Position numbers and translations under genes: made by a program. Shown piece by piece: positions 22,101 through 32,100 of a DNA stretch of 64,000 bases; positions within the stretch are counted from its first letter, which is position 1; every line of letters starts with the position of its first letter. Below the pieces are notes generated by a model. The model made no database searches, had not been told where the DNA came from, and saw nothing but the letters and a program-made list of their open reading frames with translations. Source of the stretch: Timema cristinae (taxonomy: Eukaryota > Arthropoda > Insecta > Phasmatodea > Timematidae). The DNA lies in NCBI GenBank assembly GCA_039000515.1, contig JBCFYV010000012.1:118721148-118785147 (forward strand), given 5' to 3'.

Positions 22101-22282
22101 GTTAAATGAGCGTTTTATTTCAAGAGTTAGCTCATACCCAAGTAGTGTTTCTTCAGCTGTACATGGTCATGAATATGTCCAGAACAAGGACCCATGTAGC
22201 ACCCAAAAAATATGCAATGAAGACAAGAATGTAATCGAGGGCCATAAGATTGCGGACAACACATGCTGCACTTAACTCTGGC
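2257..22282 (-). CDS. USP22: USP22/Nonstop-like ubiquitin carboxyl-terminal hydrolase, seven coding exons, 5' end missing
   Basis: This is the catalytic subunit of the SAGA deubiquitinating module, a nuclear protease that in known relatives removes ubiquitin from histone H2B. Exons in transcript order are 22282-22138, 18835-18617, 12530-12358, 9710-9460, 8187-7657, 6232-6060 and 2428-2257. All phases agree across introns except for one lost base inside 8187-7657. The order of parts is an N-terminal ZnF-UBP finger (first two exons), the Cys box [12 protein letters not shown], a [10 protein letters not shown] box, two CxxC zinc pairs (CQAC, CSKC), and the His box DAGHYTAYV with WYKCDD. The family normally has about 40 more N-terminal residues containing a GC-x-H motif; that exon was not found. 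Introns total about 18 kb and are full of repeats. USP27X/USP51 are mammalian retrocopies, so USP22/Nonstop is the natural name. Family identity is very secure; the N-terminus is open. Confidence 0.93.
2485..5490 (+). repeat. 62-bp minisatellite, about 48 copies
   Basis: The unit is about 62 bp (part of it reads GATGTTGGAGTACATGAGAT) and repeats head to tail in the last USP22 intron. Variants differ at a few positions and are ordered, partly in repeating trimers of 186 bp. Because 62 is not a multiple of three and the minus strand lacks stops in all three frames, it yields several long artificial minus-strand ORFs. The plus strand translates in one frame to RWYGHVMRM, a C-terminal motif of non-LTR retrotransposon polyproteins. 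One unit near 3190 lacks three bases. Confidence 0.95.
5491..5545 (+). mobile_element. 3' tail of the non-LTR element that seeded the array
   Basis: Directly after the last unit the sequence reads on in frame ([13 protein letters not shown]) into a GATGATAATGATGATGATT tail, the type of microsatellite tail seen at the end of the related copy at 45204-45325. Confidence 0.6.
5549..5790 (-). mobile_element. tRNA-derived SINE, type A
   Basis: The 3' tail lies at the left (GCACCACG...) and the tRNA-like head at the right, with a GGATTTGAACTCTGATC word that is the complement of an RNA polymerase III B box. Confidence 0.75.
6060..6232 (-). CDS. USP22: USP22 exon: [18 protein letters not shown]
   Basis: It follows TTTACAG and encodes [18 protein letters not shown] then EVLDMTPFM, the conserved block before the His box. 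A variable Asn/Ser/Thr-rich tail follows. The donor GTAAGT splits an Arg codon (AG|G) that rejoins YSLFAVVNH in the last exon. Confidence 0.93.
6506..7066. mobile_element. M2-family MITE-like repeat with a SINE inside
   Basis: It starts with the family word CTCAAATCCTTAAGGATATT also seen at about 9775, 37875, 41232 and 51660. A tRNA-derived SINE on the minus strand (about 6755-6950, B-box complement GGAATCAAACC) interrupts it; a related SINE copy lies at 17990-18115. Confidence 0.55.
7074..7575. mobile_element. PIF/Harbinger-like MITE with TAA duplication
   Basis: Terminal inverted repeats are AGGGTGATTTACACGGTGCT (left) and, read inward from the right, AGGCTGATTTACACGGTGCT. TAA flanks both ends (7071-7073, 7576-7578). 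Internal AGCGAATA/CCAGCGAAT words repeat. The 502-bp element lies 82 bases from the donor side of the USP22 exon at 7657. Confidence 0.8.
7657..8187 (-). CDS. USP22: USP22 exon with expanded Ala/Pro/Lys linker and a one-base frame break
   Basis: The exon opens in one frame as [18 protein letters not shown] and closes in another as [35 protein letters not shown] and VVNFHLK, all strongly conserved in the family. The length (531 bases) does not fit the flanking intron phases in a single frame: the reading must step back one base, or one base is missing from this assembly. Between the conserved parts lies a low-complexity linker of roughly 100 residues made of about 8-residue repeats such as KSLPAAVP (24-bp DNA period at about 7840-7960). 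Vertebrate USP22 has only about 30 residues here. The break must fall between about 8083, where a TAA closes the downstream frame, and the conserved DCLERF motif. Confidence 0.9.
8522..9347. mobile_element. M1-family MITE with internal AAGTCAAAGC repeats
   Basis: The left end is AAGGGTGTGTAAG and the right end GTTTCGAAGCTTCACAC. The right third (about 9060-9340) is an imperfect tandem of a roughly 25-35-base word containing AAGCGAAGTTAAAGCTG, ending each time in a T-run. Confidence 0.6.
9460..9710 (-). CDS. USP22: USP22 exon: QQDAHEF box and first zinc CxxC
   Basis: The acceptor TTGTCTAG leads into [19 protein letters not shown], then [21 protein letters not shown], the second USP signature, and [22 protein letters not shown] with the first structural zinc pair. 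The donor GTGAGT splits the AA|G lysine codon. A short Ala/Pro-rich insert (PAPAPS) replaces a longer Asn/Lys-rich stretch found in vertebrates. Confidence 0.95.
9775..10165. repeat. M2-family repeat fragment
   Basis: It shares the CTTTAAGGATATTCAAAATT start and the following half with the copies at 6506 and 37860. It has no ORF. Confidence 0.45.
10209..10935 (+). mobile_element. SINE type A split by a MITE
   Basis: The head is at 10209-10398 (CTTTGGTGGCCGCGT..., B-box-like GGGTTAAAACCTGG) and the tail at 10874-10935 (CATTAGTGTAATTAGTACAT ... GTAAACGGTGGTG). The two halves are separated by the element at 10399-10873. Confidence 0.7.
10399..10873. mobile_element. MITE with GGGTGTTAYATGGGG ends inside a SINE
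   Basis: The left end GGGTGTTACATGGGG and the right end CCCCATATAACACCC are inverted repeats. The flanks are TTAA (left) and TCAA (right), compatible with a piggyBac-type TTAA site with one change. It is 475 bp and AT-rich with no ORF. Confidence 0.7.
11273..12184. mobile_element. probable M1-family MITE interrupted by a palindromic tRNA-like element
   Basis: The left side reads AGGGTGTGTCGAGTA with the family body (AAATATGTGAAATATTCCCA); the right side ends TCGAGTACTATCACCCTCC. The interior contains the 257-bp palindrome at 11689-11945. Confidence 0.45.
11689..11945. mobile_element. 257-bp palindrome made of two tRNA-like units
   Basis: The two halves are inverted repeats about a centre near 11817. 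The right half on the plus strand carries a tRNA-like unit (A-box region TAGCTCAGTGGTAAGAGC, B box GGTTCGATTCC, anticodon stem TTGGT/GCCAA). The left half carries the same on the minus strand. The ends are ATGACACCTGGACA and its complement. It is not a working tRNA gene: the acceptor stem is imperfect and the left copy is decayed. Confidence 0.7.
12358..12530 (-). CDS. USP22: USP22 exon: catalytic cysteine box
   Basis: The acceptor TGTCTAG is followed by [20 protein letters not shown]; the nucleophile is the Cys of NTC. The exon continues [14 protein letters not shown] and ends [12 protein letters not shown] at GTACAG in phase 0. It is one of the best conserved parts of USP enzymes and is intact here. 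Confidence 0.96.
12600..13050 (+). mobile_element. tRNA-like SINE head split by an M1-like MITE
   Basis: The A-box part (TTGGCTCATTCGGTAGCACT, about 12603-12634) and the B-box part (TAGGTTCAATTCCCTGCATG, about 13013) are separated by about 370 bp. That insert begins TAAGCCTTTGTGAATC and ends TTCACACAGGCTTA, inverted ends related to family M1. Confidence 0.6.
13340..14190. repeat. 37-bp minisatellite, about 23 copies
   Basis: The unit is 37 bp and includes GGTTGGTTTGGTAATGGTTC and TAATCAGCCCTCACAA. It repeats head to tail in the USP22 intron between the exons at 12530 and 18617. A few units have small deletions (near 13655, 14000, 14060). Confidence 0.95.
14591..15150. repeat. 48-bp tandem repeat (96-bp dimers) split by a SINE
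   Basis: Units contain ATTATACACAACTACATAAC followed by ACGACCAAAGAG. Two variants alternate (CATAACACGACC and TAGCACGGTC), giving a 96-bp dimer. About 5.5 units remain, with a SINE at 14701-14990 inserted between them. Confidence 0.8.
14701..14990 (-). mobile_element. tRNA-derived SINE, type B
   Basis: The tail is at the left (GCACCACGTCTTACTACCCG) and the tRNA-like head at the right with the B-box complement GGATTGAACCCGG. AGAGCC(A/G)ATGTA occurs on both sides, consistent with a target duplication in the 48-bp repeat. Confidence 0.8.
15585..15800 (+). mobile_element. SINE type A
   Basis: The head is GCTTCGTGGTCAAATGGTGC, with the B-box-like word GCTTTGAATCCCGGCC and the usual TGGTTTTTCATTCTCTCCCC body. 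A second repeat (GGTAACTGACAGCTAGCAAA, 15800-15880) follows; that repeat also occurs at 58478-58560. Confidence 0.7.
15948..16247. mobile_element. M1-family MITE
   Basis: The left end is GGGTGTGAGAAG and the right end TGAAGCTTCACACACTCC, about 300 bp apart, with TA on both sides and no ORF. Confidence 0.6.
16540..16710 (+). mobile_element. SINE type A, 5' truncated
   Basis: It contains the B-box-like GAGATTCAAATCTCGGTCAG and the TGGTTTTCCCCACTCTTCTT body shared with the other type A copies. Confidence 0.6.
17545..17840 (+). repeat. dispersed repeat R3
   Basis: The sequence around CAGTGACAGCAGTGTAAAGT recurs at 50750-50930 (+) and 53460-53690 (-). It has no ORF or clear ends. Confidence 0.5.
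18110..18560. repeat. dispersed repeat R4
   Basis: This matches 42190-42640 in order: a shared GCGCGAGCTGT word, a GTGCGCATGCGC / GTGCGTATGCAC word, ACAGCTTC, and a CATTGTGGGT word near the end. The type is unknown. Confidence 0.5.
18617..18835 (-). CDS. USP22: USP22 exon: second half of ZnF-UBP finger and linker
   Basis: The exon starts after CTGGCTAG and joins the previous exon as [17 protein letters not shown], which holds the last CxxC pair of the ZnF-UBP finger. It continues through a charged linker ([12 protein letters not shown]) and ends in phase 1 at GTTGTC. Joining gives [13 protein letters not shown], as expected from the family. Confidence 0.92.
19035..19100. repeat. (AT)n(AG)n microsatellite
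   Basis: About 15 AT units pass directly into about 14 AG units. Remnants of a tRNA-like element follow to 19150. Confidence 0.95.
19345..19575 (-). mobile_element. tRNA-derived SINE, type B
   Basis: It is nearly the same as the copy at 14701-14990, preceded by an (ATT)n run at 19327-19356 that is its A/T-rich tail. The head ends with the B-box complement GGATTGAACCCGGCC. Confidence 0.75.
19576..22137. other. USP22 intron, no assignable features
   Basis: The sequence is AT-rich. A G-run lies at 20218-20240 and the inverted-free segment 20160-20990 has short broken open frames I cannot assign. No exon-like segment with family similarity was seen. Confidence 0.35.
22138..22282 (-). CDS. USP22: USP22 exon: first half of ZnF-UBP finger
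   Basis: The exon follows a TTTTTCAG acceptor and ends in phase 1 at GTATGAG. It encodes ARVKCSMC, then [13 protein letters not shown] and [13 protein letters not shown], matching the Cys/His zinc ligands of the USP22 ZnF-UBP domain. The stretch between FFGC and HIHDH is a few residues longer than in human USP22. It is the most 5' coding exon I can support; it opens at a codon boundary without a convincing start Met, so at least one exon lies upstream. Confidence 0.88.
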
Positions 22283-25200
22283 CTGAAAAAAAGAAACAGA
22301 GTGTTATGTTATAGTTGTATAAAAAAAATATTTTTTGAAGTCCAAATAATTTTAAAACTCATTAATTGGGTCAAAAGCAAGATGCAAATGTTTTGAACAA
22401 TATGCTGGATTTCAAAAAAAAAAATCATAATAAGAGATTATAAACGTTTTAATTAAACTGTGTACCTTCCTCTTTCTGGATTCTGGAGACGTGTAAGATA
22501 CAAAAAATGAATAAATTGTTTTGTATGGTTGAATTCCTTTCGCAGCTTTAAAATTATTTAAATGAATGCAACCATTTTCGGTCATTTCAAAGATCTAATA
22601 AATTTGTGAGATGTTTAAAAAAATCAATTATAATGTAATCACTGCCATAAATCCATAAATATGTTCCAAAATATTCTTAGCCGGCGAGCATAGAAGTGAC
22701 CCCTCTCCCACTACATCAATGATCATGGACGGAAATCAATGTCAGATGGAAGTTTACGAAATTCTTGCTACCTGAAAATACAAAAGAATTAGTATTTGTT
22801 GAATTATGTTGTTTACTTTTTTTTTAAGTCAATCTTTGATTACAAAAAAAATTTTAAATGCCATAATGTAAGGACGGGATTCACAAATCATTATTATACC
22901 TACACGATGCCAATGCCATCTTTGGTGATTTTTAGCTGAAAAAAGACAGCTACCGAATATTAAACCTAGTTTTAATGTGTGAGTTCAAAGTTACTTCGTA
23001 AGAGTGCAGCGTTGTTGACATTTTTTGTGATCATCAAACGTATTATGGTTTTCCAAAACTAGAATTATCTCAATCTCCACATTATGTTGATTAGAAATAA
23101 GCAATAGCCAATTGATTTAAAATGGCAGCTATTATGATATATATTTATAAACACATATTTACTATTGTTAATAAACTTTTAAATTAACAAAAGTATTTCT
23201 TAAATTTTTCACCGTGTCCTACGGTTCGTTTGAGGTACATTCATAAAATTATTATTAATTTAGGATAAAATCAGTAAATTAGTATATAGTATTTTAGGAT
23301 CTTTGTTTTTCACTTACTGGACGTTTACATTATATCTTAAAAATATTATGTAACCAAATATTTTGTCCAACTAAATATTTAAAGTTATGATTTTAAGTTT
23401 TTTAATTATTCAAGTAGATAAATACACAAAGCTAAAATAATGTAAGGCAGTGTTCCACAAATAATGTGCTGCTGTACTGCGGTGGATAATTAGGTGTGCC
23501 ACAGCCCAGAGCACCACTCATCGGTGTTCAATAAAAGAACTAATAAAGTTGGTCCCAACAGCTGCAGTTTGTGTCACCCATATTTCTTACTTACTCATAC
23601 TAGGTAGTATTTTTAATACATCTGCCAAAATCAAACGCTATTGAGTATTTGGGTAGTGGTTTACCCAAATTACTTATGGTTTGAACGTGTCTTATGGGGA
23701 GATGTAATACCTAGTACTTAAGCTATATATTTATTGGCAATATATCTTAGGTACTCATTAAAAAATATGTTCTGTATCGCAACATTAACTCTGAGGTTCC
23801 GGGAGAAAGAAATATTATATACTCCGATCAAAACACTTAGGCTAGCTAACTGGATTATTATGACCAACAAGTGTTGATGCATGCTACGTTGTAAAAACCC
23901 CATCCCCACTCAGAAATAATAGTCAAAGAGGTAACAAGAGAGTTTTTTTATTTAAATAACATAACATTATACAACTCGATGAAACAGGTGAAACAGCTCA
24001 AAGCTTTAGGTGATATCAGCGTTCATATGAAGCTCTAAATTTATTTTAAAATTAACATTCTAAATAAAAGACCTGATTTATGAACCACAGAAATAGTTAT
24101 AGCCAAAACAACTTTATATAATATGAGAGATCTAGTGTACAAGTAAGCTCGAAAGCGGCAAGTTTCCTGGATTGCCTCGCATCAGTCACAGCATTAGACA
24201 ACTAACATATAATAGTCGCCAAAAATCTACTCTCGCCCATAAATGGCAGCTCAAAATACATGATACACTAAATCCTAAATTGGCCTTATTAACTAGCTCT
24301 ATTTATTTTCTTAAACCTGTCATAATTTAATATACTGGCAAAGTCAAACATCCTTGATATGAATAATTAAACTAGGATACACTCTTAAAAATACATAACG
24401 CTCTTATTGGCAGCTCTCAATTTGTTGAAATGATAAATGATACGCCTTCATCAAATTATCTGCCTCCTAAATCTGAGCAGGACATAATTAGTAATCACTC
24501 ATCCAAAAGTAAAACTGTAATTTAATAATGACGTCATCAAGCAACCGACACACAAATTTACTTGCGATCCAAAGATGCCAAAAAATACAACGCTAATTTG
24601 CTGAAAGTTTAACTATATAATACTTTTAATGTTCAATGACAGATCATCAACTCGTTACTGGCCCTTCTTTTAATCTGGAGATGGCCGACAAATCCAAAGA
24701 TTAGTAAAATATTAAAAAGTATTTTTCGCCTTCTGGTGGTCTAAAGCCTAACAATGTGATTCTGGTACATTTATTAAAGTAACAACAACAAAAGAATCTC
24801 ATGGTCTTGCGGCCCAATCTCAAACTAACAGACGATAAACTTTATACTGTTTCAACAATATTAAATAATCGATCAACAAATAAGATGATAACTCAACATG
24901 ATACTAAAATAAGTGGAGCCGAATAACGACGTTATTTGTTAATAAACGATCAAATTGTCGATACCAAAAGGATTTGTAAAATATCCGTGAGGCGGATTAG
25001 CAGAAATTACGTCAAAACAATGGGACCAAATGTCCCCAAAAGAAAGCATAAAATCAAAGTTGAAAATACAGTAATTTTGAGAAGGTTAAATATAATTTAG
25101 TACGAAATGGAATTTAGAGTCTGAAGATACTAATCAATGTGTAGCAACGTCGCTCACCTTACGAAGCCAGTATTGCAATATGTGACAACATTGCAGAATC

Positions 25201-25689
25201 CTACCATTATATAGCCCTTGAATCTACCACGTGTTCTCGAGGCACGGGAATAACAGGAGGGACAAAGGGGTAAGGGGTAGCATGCTTCTAGAACATACTG
25301 GGTTATATACCACGGCTCTACAGGCGCATGTGGAAGGAACTAGACTACGAGCTTGCCGAACACAGCCGATAGAGCGCGGTGAACGCACGTGCATATTGTT
25401 CTTCTTTTATTCTGGGCGTGGTACTCACGACGGGGAATGAACCATGGGCCTCGACTCAGTCAGGTTTTAGACAGTATCAGGAAGTGTTGTATAGCCTCGG
25501 TATGGCTGAGACGAGTCTATTGGGGCCAGGGTGGTGAGTGATGTAACCTCTTATGGTGTACTTGTTATAACAAGGTTACAGTTGGTAGGGGCAGAATCTT
25601 GAAAAGCAACGATCAATAGAAAGATAATCAAGTGTATATTTATCCATACCAGAATTTTCTTATAAATATACATAACTGAGAGCTTACTT
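22283..25689. other. upstream of the known USP22 exons; no first exon found
   Basis: I searched the minus strand for the expected GC-x-H / Y-x-x-C / AR-RK start of the family and found nothing convincing. TATATAA followed by a possible donor (CGTAAG|GTGAGC) at 25170-25215 (-) is the only promoter/exon-like signal and gives no sensible coding join. Confidence 0.35.
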
Positions 25690-26330
25690 ACTTATTCTGT
25701 GGTATTAGGAACTCGAAAGTTCATTACCGCACTCACAAAAGTACGCCACCTATCTCTATCTTGAGCTAATTCTATAGTCTAAGTCAATACACCCTATCTC
25801 TCTTAGATCTATCTAAATGTTATAATAACATCTGTGTCTGGGCCTTTTCAGTGAACTTTTCCCATTAGGTTTGCCATTCAATACATTGAACGTGGTTCTA
25901 GATATTCCCATTCATGCTACATGACCGGCCCACTGTAACCTGCGAGATTTTATTACCATAACAATGTTTGATGATGAATACATGATGTGTAGTTCATCAT
26001 TATGTAGTCTCCTCTACTTCCCACTATCTTCATCCCTTTTCGGAACGAATATCTTGCCTAGCACACTGTTTTTGAACACTGTAAATTTATTTTCATCATT
26101 TAAGGTAAAAGGACACGTTTCGCTCACATAGAGAACCGATAAAATTACGGCTTTGTATATTCTGAGTTTTACATTATTATTTTTTACAGCAGGTGAGATG
26201 CCAACAACTTACTGGCCGAGTAGTAACAAGCATTTCCCGACTGTATTATTTTCCTAATTTTCAATATAATATTGTTAAAGCTAGCTAAAATTGTTCCTAA
26301 ATATTTGAATTCATCCTACAGCTAGGTCTA
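25690..26330 (-). mobile_element. non-LTR retrotransposon remnant (C-terminal end)
   Basis: The minus strand starts its last coding part with [20 protein letters not shown], the typical end of an insect LINE polyprotein. Further upstream come many stops amid recognisable RT C-terminal words. The same family lies at 59330-60670. Confidence 0.7.
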
Positions 26331-26639
26331 CTTTAACGTATTCATACATCAAGAAATGTTGATATATATTAACAATACTTATTAAATTAAAATAATAATA
26401 CAGTACGCAAGTAAGCAAGGGGACTTGGTTTACTGAGGGGTAAAAAGTGGGGATCGGAAGTGAAGACATCCAGGAACGTGACCCTCTTAAGAAGAAACCA
26501 GGAGCATATTAAGGTTTTCAGGAAAAGCCCTAGCAGAAAACAGGCAAGACGTAGAATGAAGAAAGAAAGGAAACGTACCGAAAAGGACTGCGTGGATACT
26601 GGGCAAAAGTTATAGCCCGAGGAAGAAAACAGTTGAGAT

Positions 26640-26700
26640 AGCTTGGTCCTTAGCTGGTCGAAGTAAGAAGAAGAAGAAGAAGAAGGAGAAGAAAAAAACA
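26640..26700. repeat. (GAA)n-rich tract
   Basis: A run of GAA/GAAG codon-like triplets creates a Ser/Phe-rich minus-strand open frame that is not a gene. Confidence 0.8.
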
Positions 26701-26899
26701 CATGGTAAAATGTTATCAATGTTGACAGCAAAAACTATGTTTGTATTTTCTAAACAGAGCTCCAAATTTTCATTCGTAAGGAAATCTAAGAGTAGTAATC
26801 TTGCCCTATCATGACTGAAGTATGAGGATTTATAAATGTATTTCTTTAATAATTGTTGAACGTCACATATTTTTTTCTTTAGTAAAGAATTTGTTATCC

Positions 26900-27070
26900 T
26901 TATTTATTTTTCTTTCAATGATATAGTTGTTAGTTTTAATAATCGTTACATTATAAGAATAGATTATTAACTTTAGGAAAGTACATTTACACTATCCAAA
27001 CATAAAGATTGCAAAAAACCACTTTGTTGCCATAGAAACACAAAACATAGACAACACAACAAACAGAGCT
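26900..27070 (-). mobile_element. putative copia 3' LTR segment
   Basis: This segment shares about 150 bases in order with 33990-34135 in the same orientation (TTGTTGCCATRGAAACACAA is the clearest word). It lies immediately after the copia RNase H remnant, where an LTR should start. Confidence 0.55.
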
Positions 27071-29015
27071 TTTCACATAAGTCCAAGTTTATTTCTGACT
27101 CTTACAAATTTGGGTTCAGGAACAGCTTTGGTGAGGGTGTTTGAACCAATTCCTTCAATTGGGTAATACACCCCTTTTTACGTTTCCACGGCTTATAGCG
27201 CCTTGATGAAATGATCTTTAATAGCTATATGTTCGGAGTGAAAGAAAACAATTAGATTTATAGAAAAATATTGGGCTTCCTGGTTTTCATTCAATATTTC
27301 GAGAGTACTGCAAGTTATGACCAAATCAATGAAAAGTTGTTTTAAATGAGTTGCTTCTTTAGTCGCTTAGTTCGGGACATTATATATTCTGCTTCGGCAG
27401 TTGAGAGCATGATGGTTTTTTGCTTGCAAGACTCCCAGCTGATGGCTCAACCTGCACACTTGAAGAAGTAGCCAGTGAAGGATTTCCGGTCAAGTTGGCC
27501 GCTCAGCATCTGTAAAATCTATAATAGGATAGATTAATCTGTTTTCTTAAAATTAAGTGATAATCTTAATTATCCTTTAGATTTAGCAGTAATAGTTTTA
27601 CAGCTAGGCAACGTTCCTTGCCAAAGCATTGGATAAATTAGCTCAAATAACTTATAGCATGCAACATTTCAGCTATCGACAAGTACACCAAACTACCCAT
27701 TATGTTCTTATATGAAACGTCTACCGGGAAGTTTCCCGCTTCAATTTTTGGTAACTTCAATCCAGATACCATAGGTGTAGCTACCTTTTTGCAGTCTTTG
27801 ATGTTAAATCTTTGTAACAAGTCTTCCACATATTTAACCTGTGATGATTTTATGATTCAATTCATTCGTGAAAATTTTATCCCTAAGCATTATTGTATTT
27901 GACCAATATGCCTCCTTTTGAAGGCTTGTATACGATCTTTATTCAATTTTTCTGCCTTGAATTATTTTGTTAGTCCAAGCAAGTAAGCTATCGTCAACGT
28001 AAACTGCAATTGTTGTTTTGTATCCTCCTATTGTTGAAACATAAATACAAGGTCATTATGTGAGAGTGTGCATCCAAGTTCTTTTAAATGTGTATCTAAT
28101 TCTATGAAACCTTGTCTACCAGCCTGTTTGAGGCCACAAAGCGCCTTCTTTAACAGACATACTTTTTCTTTGACATTTTTCTGAAGATCTTCTGTCATAT
28201 TATTGGCCTTCCCTTTTCTCAGTAATAATTTCCTTGAGATATTGATAAATGAATCTAGGCGTCTGCATATAAATGGCTTCATAAATCTCATTATTCAAAA
28301 ATGCAGTTGATATATATCTAGGTCTTCTTAAGCTGTTAATCCCAGCATTTCTCTGCTTGAAGTCAATTTTGAAATTGGCGCATACGCGTCTCTTCATAGG
28401 CCATACCAGGGCGTTGTGCGAATACTCTGGCTACTAATCTATTTTCTAGTTCACCATTAAATTTAAATTTCTCTTTAAGAACAATCTTTGAACTAATGAC
28501 ATTGGTAGCTTCATTTTTGTTCACTAAGTCCTATGTATCATTATTTAATTGAGCACTAATTCTTCTTTATGGCCTCATTCCATTTATCTGTTGGTTCACC
28601 TTGAAGGAGTTCTTGAAGTACACAGAGATCATAACATATGATATGTCATAATCGTTGGCCCACACTGGAGGATTTGGGCTCACAGAGGGATAGCTGGTGA
28701 AGGTTTCACTAGCGTCATTTCATTATTTTCCGATGGCAATTCATTTTTCAAGTGATTAACTTTAAAGGTTTGGATCATCTTCTTAATACTGAGTAATAAC
28801 CTCATTTGTACATTTGTATATGTTATTTGACCTTCAGGTTCATCATATTTATATATTTCATGAGCTAGGCCCATATCATAATTGGTTTTGCGTGGACCCT
28901 TGCTATAGAATATTTTATTATATACTATTAACATCCCTCGTGATAAAGATTTTACTAAAAGATTTGGCATCCGTATTCTGTATGATTTGTGATTTATGAA
29001 TAGTGTTATGTACAA
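27071..29015 (-). pseudogene. copia (Ty1/copia) pol remnant: RT and RNase H
   Basis: In order on the minus strand: a pre-RT segment (28680-29015, weak), the RT start around 28640-28400 (GELENRLVARVFAQRPG), VCLLKKALCGLKQAGRQG in 28028-28291, DLLQRFNIKDCKKVATPM in 27638-27829, and the RNase H block GQLDRKSFTGYFFKCAG with STAEAEYI near 27380-27530. Frames change repeatedly and stops are common, so it is dead. Gag, protease and integrase are not seen in place. Confidence 0.8.
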
Positions 29016-29169
29016 ATTGATATGGAAAAATGAATAGAGTTTATTTGAATACAGAGAACATTAAATCTCAAATCATCAAATGTAATACAATCTACCACTT
29101 CAATAGTAAAACATCTTAATCTTGTTTATAAAAGTTTTAAGCAACGCAAAACAAATGTTTTCAATGCCA

Positions 29170-32100
29170 ACTTGAGTTCTGGTTCTAACATCCTCCGACC
29201 GTTGAGGATGGATATCTTCAACTAATCGGTATATCGTGAGGGGACGTTGACTCTTCTGCTAGAACGTGTGATCTTTGTGGGCTGTACTTTATTTCTAGAA
29301 GGATCTTCTGAAGAAGTTATTCTCTTCTCCTCGAACGAAGTCCTCAGTGTTCCACATCTATCATCAGGAACCTCTAGTGAGTAAAGTCGTTGTATGGGTC
29401 TCAGAATTACACCTTTGTAGTCACGACTCTTGCGAGCCTTGTTATGCTATAGGATCCAGGAAAGTACTCCACAATTTTTCCCTGGGGCTATTCAATCCTT
29501 TTGGGACCGTCTGATTCAACTAATACTATATCACAAATCTTGAACAAAGTAATGGACTTGTTGTTCCGTTTACTAAGTGCCAAAAGTCTCAGATACTCTT
29601 ACTGAAATCTCTTCTTTAATTAATTTCTTAGATTGAGCAGATTACGGTTTCGTCAGTCAGGCGTTTAGCATCCAAGGCATCACATTCTGGAACTCAAATT
29701 TCCTTTATTTCTTGCAGAAAACAGGCTGGGGTGAGAGGACTTAAATCGTCACAATCTTCTAACAGGTATGTTAGTGGTCTAGAGGTAATGCAGCTTTTAC
29801 ACTGCAGAGAAGAGTAAGCATTTCTTGGAAAGTTAGGCAAGCCTTGCCTAAAACTCGCTTCAAAGGTTGTTTTATTACTCGTATTAACCTTTCACCTCCC
29901 CACCATGGAGCACTATGGGGGTTAAATTTCCAAGTGATACATTCAACCGAGCTATGTTTAGAAATCTTTTCCCAATCAAGTGTTTAAAAAGCGCTTCTGG
30001 CACCGGTGAAGTTGGTGCCATTGTCAGAGTAAATAACAGACGGACGCCCTCTTCGAACTACAAAACGCTGGAAAACTTGAAGGAAAGCTTCGGTGGAGAG
30101 AGAAGTAATCAAATCCAGATGTTATGCGCGGTGGACAGCACAAGTGAAAACTACAGTCCATGCTTTACACTCATTTCTCAGAAACAGAGGACCCGCCAAG
30201 TCTACCCCTATTACTTCAAATACAGATGCCTCTCTTATGCGGTTGAGGGGTAAAGGAGCCTGAGCTACCTCCGCATGTTTTCCCTCATGCCTTCGGCAAC
30301 TGACACAATGGCGTATAGCTTTTCTCACAGTTATCCTCCCACCAATAATCCAGAAACGTTGTCTTAGGTGATTAAGAAGAAGTTGTACTATGATGTGATT
30401 TGTTTCACATGCACTTACATGATGATAAGGGAAACAACAACATGGTGCTCTGGGAGAATCTTAGGGAATATGAACAGCTTTAAATCTTATCTAAGGAAAA
30501 GTCTTGATTTAAATCTGAAGACACCGTCTTCCACAAAAGGATTTAGTGAGGATAATCGTTTATCAGATGGCAGATCGAAACTTTTCTTTTGAATGAAACT
30601 AATGAGTCTAATTTCAGTCTTCTCTAGCTCACTAACTTCCAGATTCCCTTGTGAAATCTTCTCTCGCCTAGACAATTCTTTCAGAAATGAAGAATCTATG
30701 CAATTAGACGAACCATTCTTCGATAACTGAAAAATATCTTGCATACCACGCTGAAACTTCGTCGAATATAGTAAGAGAATTCAGTGGAGTTTTCTTCATC
30801 TCCTCAGATATGTCTATGTCGCCATACACAGGTTCTGTTCGAGGCCAACAGTTTGGTGGTTAGTGTAACCAGGCAGAGCCCTCCCACCATCGGAACCCAC
30901 ATGCTGAGAAACAGAACATCCGAGTGATGGCAAATCAGCTGGATTCATTGAACCTGGAATATGTCTCCAATGACTGGGATTGGTCAAGTTCCTGATCTCA
31001 TTCACCCGGTTTCTTACAAAAACAGACCTACAAATCCAAGCCAGCACCGTAGAAGAATTCTACCATACAAAACATCAAGAACCTTCAAACAAGTAGATTC
31101 CAGTGCACCTTTTAGCATCCTCGCACCAATTGTAGCTGCTAACAATTCTAATCTAGGGATGGTTATTTCTTTGAGGGGGTTATGCGTGATCTTGCTTCAC
31201 ATAATTGCACACTTGTGTAATGATCCCTGGATTTACATCTAACGAAAACAACTTCCACATAAGCATGTTGACTGACGTTACAGAAGACATGAATTTGTAC
31301 ACGATCATTTATTCCAAACCACCGAGGAATCTTGATTTCCACCAGTAGAAGCAGATCCTTTATTCAGGTGAGAAACTCGGCTTTGTATTTTTCATCTACC
31401 GCTGTATCCCATCCAATATGAGTCTTCCATGTCCTCTGAATCAACAGTTTTGCACATAGAGTAACGGGACAAGTCACTCCCACAGGATCGAAAATTATTT
31501 GCTCAAGAAGCAAAATTTTCCTTTTTGTCACTTCTCCTACATTACACCTATTCAACCAGTCCACATTCAGAAGCAACATTAAAAGGACCAGTGATGCCTG
31601 CGCTTGGGTGTGGTCTAACACACTAACAAAGAACAAGTAGATTTCTTGGCAGTACTAAAACCTCTGTGAATATTAAATTTCTTTTGTCTTTAGTAACACG
31701 TAGAAACGTGGTTGTTTTATTGGAAGATTTTTTATTTATTTTTTCTGATATAAAATAAAGTATTTTTTGTGTTGTTATCAAGAACTGGCTATTGTGTATA
31801 AATAAGAGTATTTTATTGGAGTGTGTACTGCTGTGGAAAATATTGATGGTGAGAATAAATAACTTGGAATTATTGTTGTGGTGTGAACCAATAGGGTTGA
31901 TAAAATTTTACTATCCATTATACCCGTTAGTGGCGAGTTCGGGTACCCAGAGGCCCGAGGCTAAGTCCGGGTTGTTTCTGCACTGGCGCCAGCTGGGCAG
32001 GCCTATAAATAGTGTGTAGAAACAGGGATGTGGAATTAAATGAAGGTTTGTGGGAAGAGTGAGAAAGGAAGAAACATTACAACATATCATCATGCCGATC

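Noticed and set aside
24120..24200. Minus-strand DARQSRKLA resembling the AR-RK motif of the USP22 N-terminus
   Set aside because: No donor in the right place and a stop just upstream; likely chance.
25165..25250. Minus-strand TATATAA plus ATG and a good donor as USP22 first exon
   Set aside because: The ATG frame leaves phase 2 and the phase-0 frame has no ATG; neither gives the family's N-terminus.
26387..26731. 114-codon Ser/Phe-rich minus-strand ORF
   Set aside because: Produced largely by a GAA-rich simple repeat.
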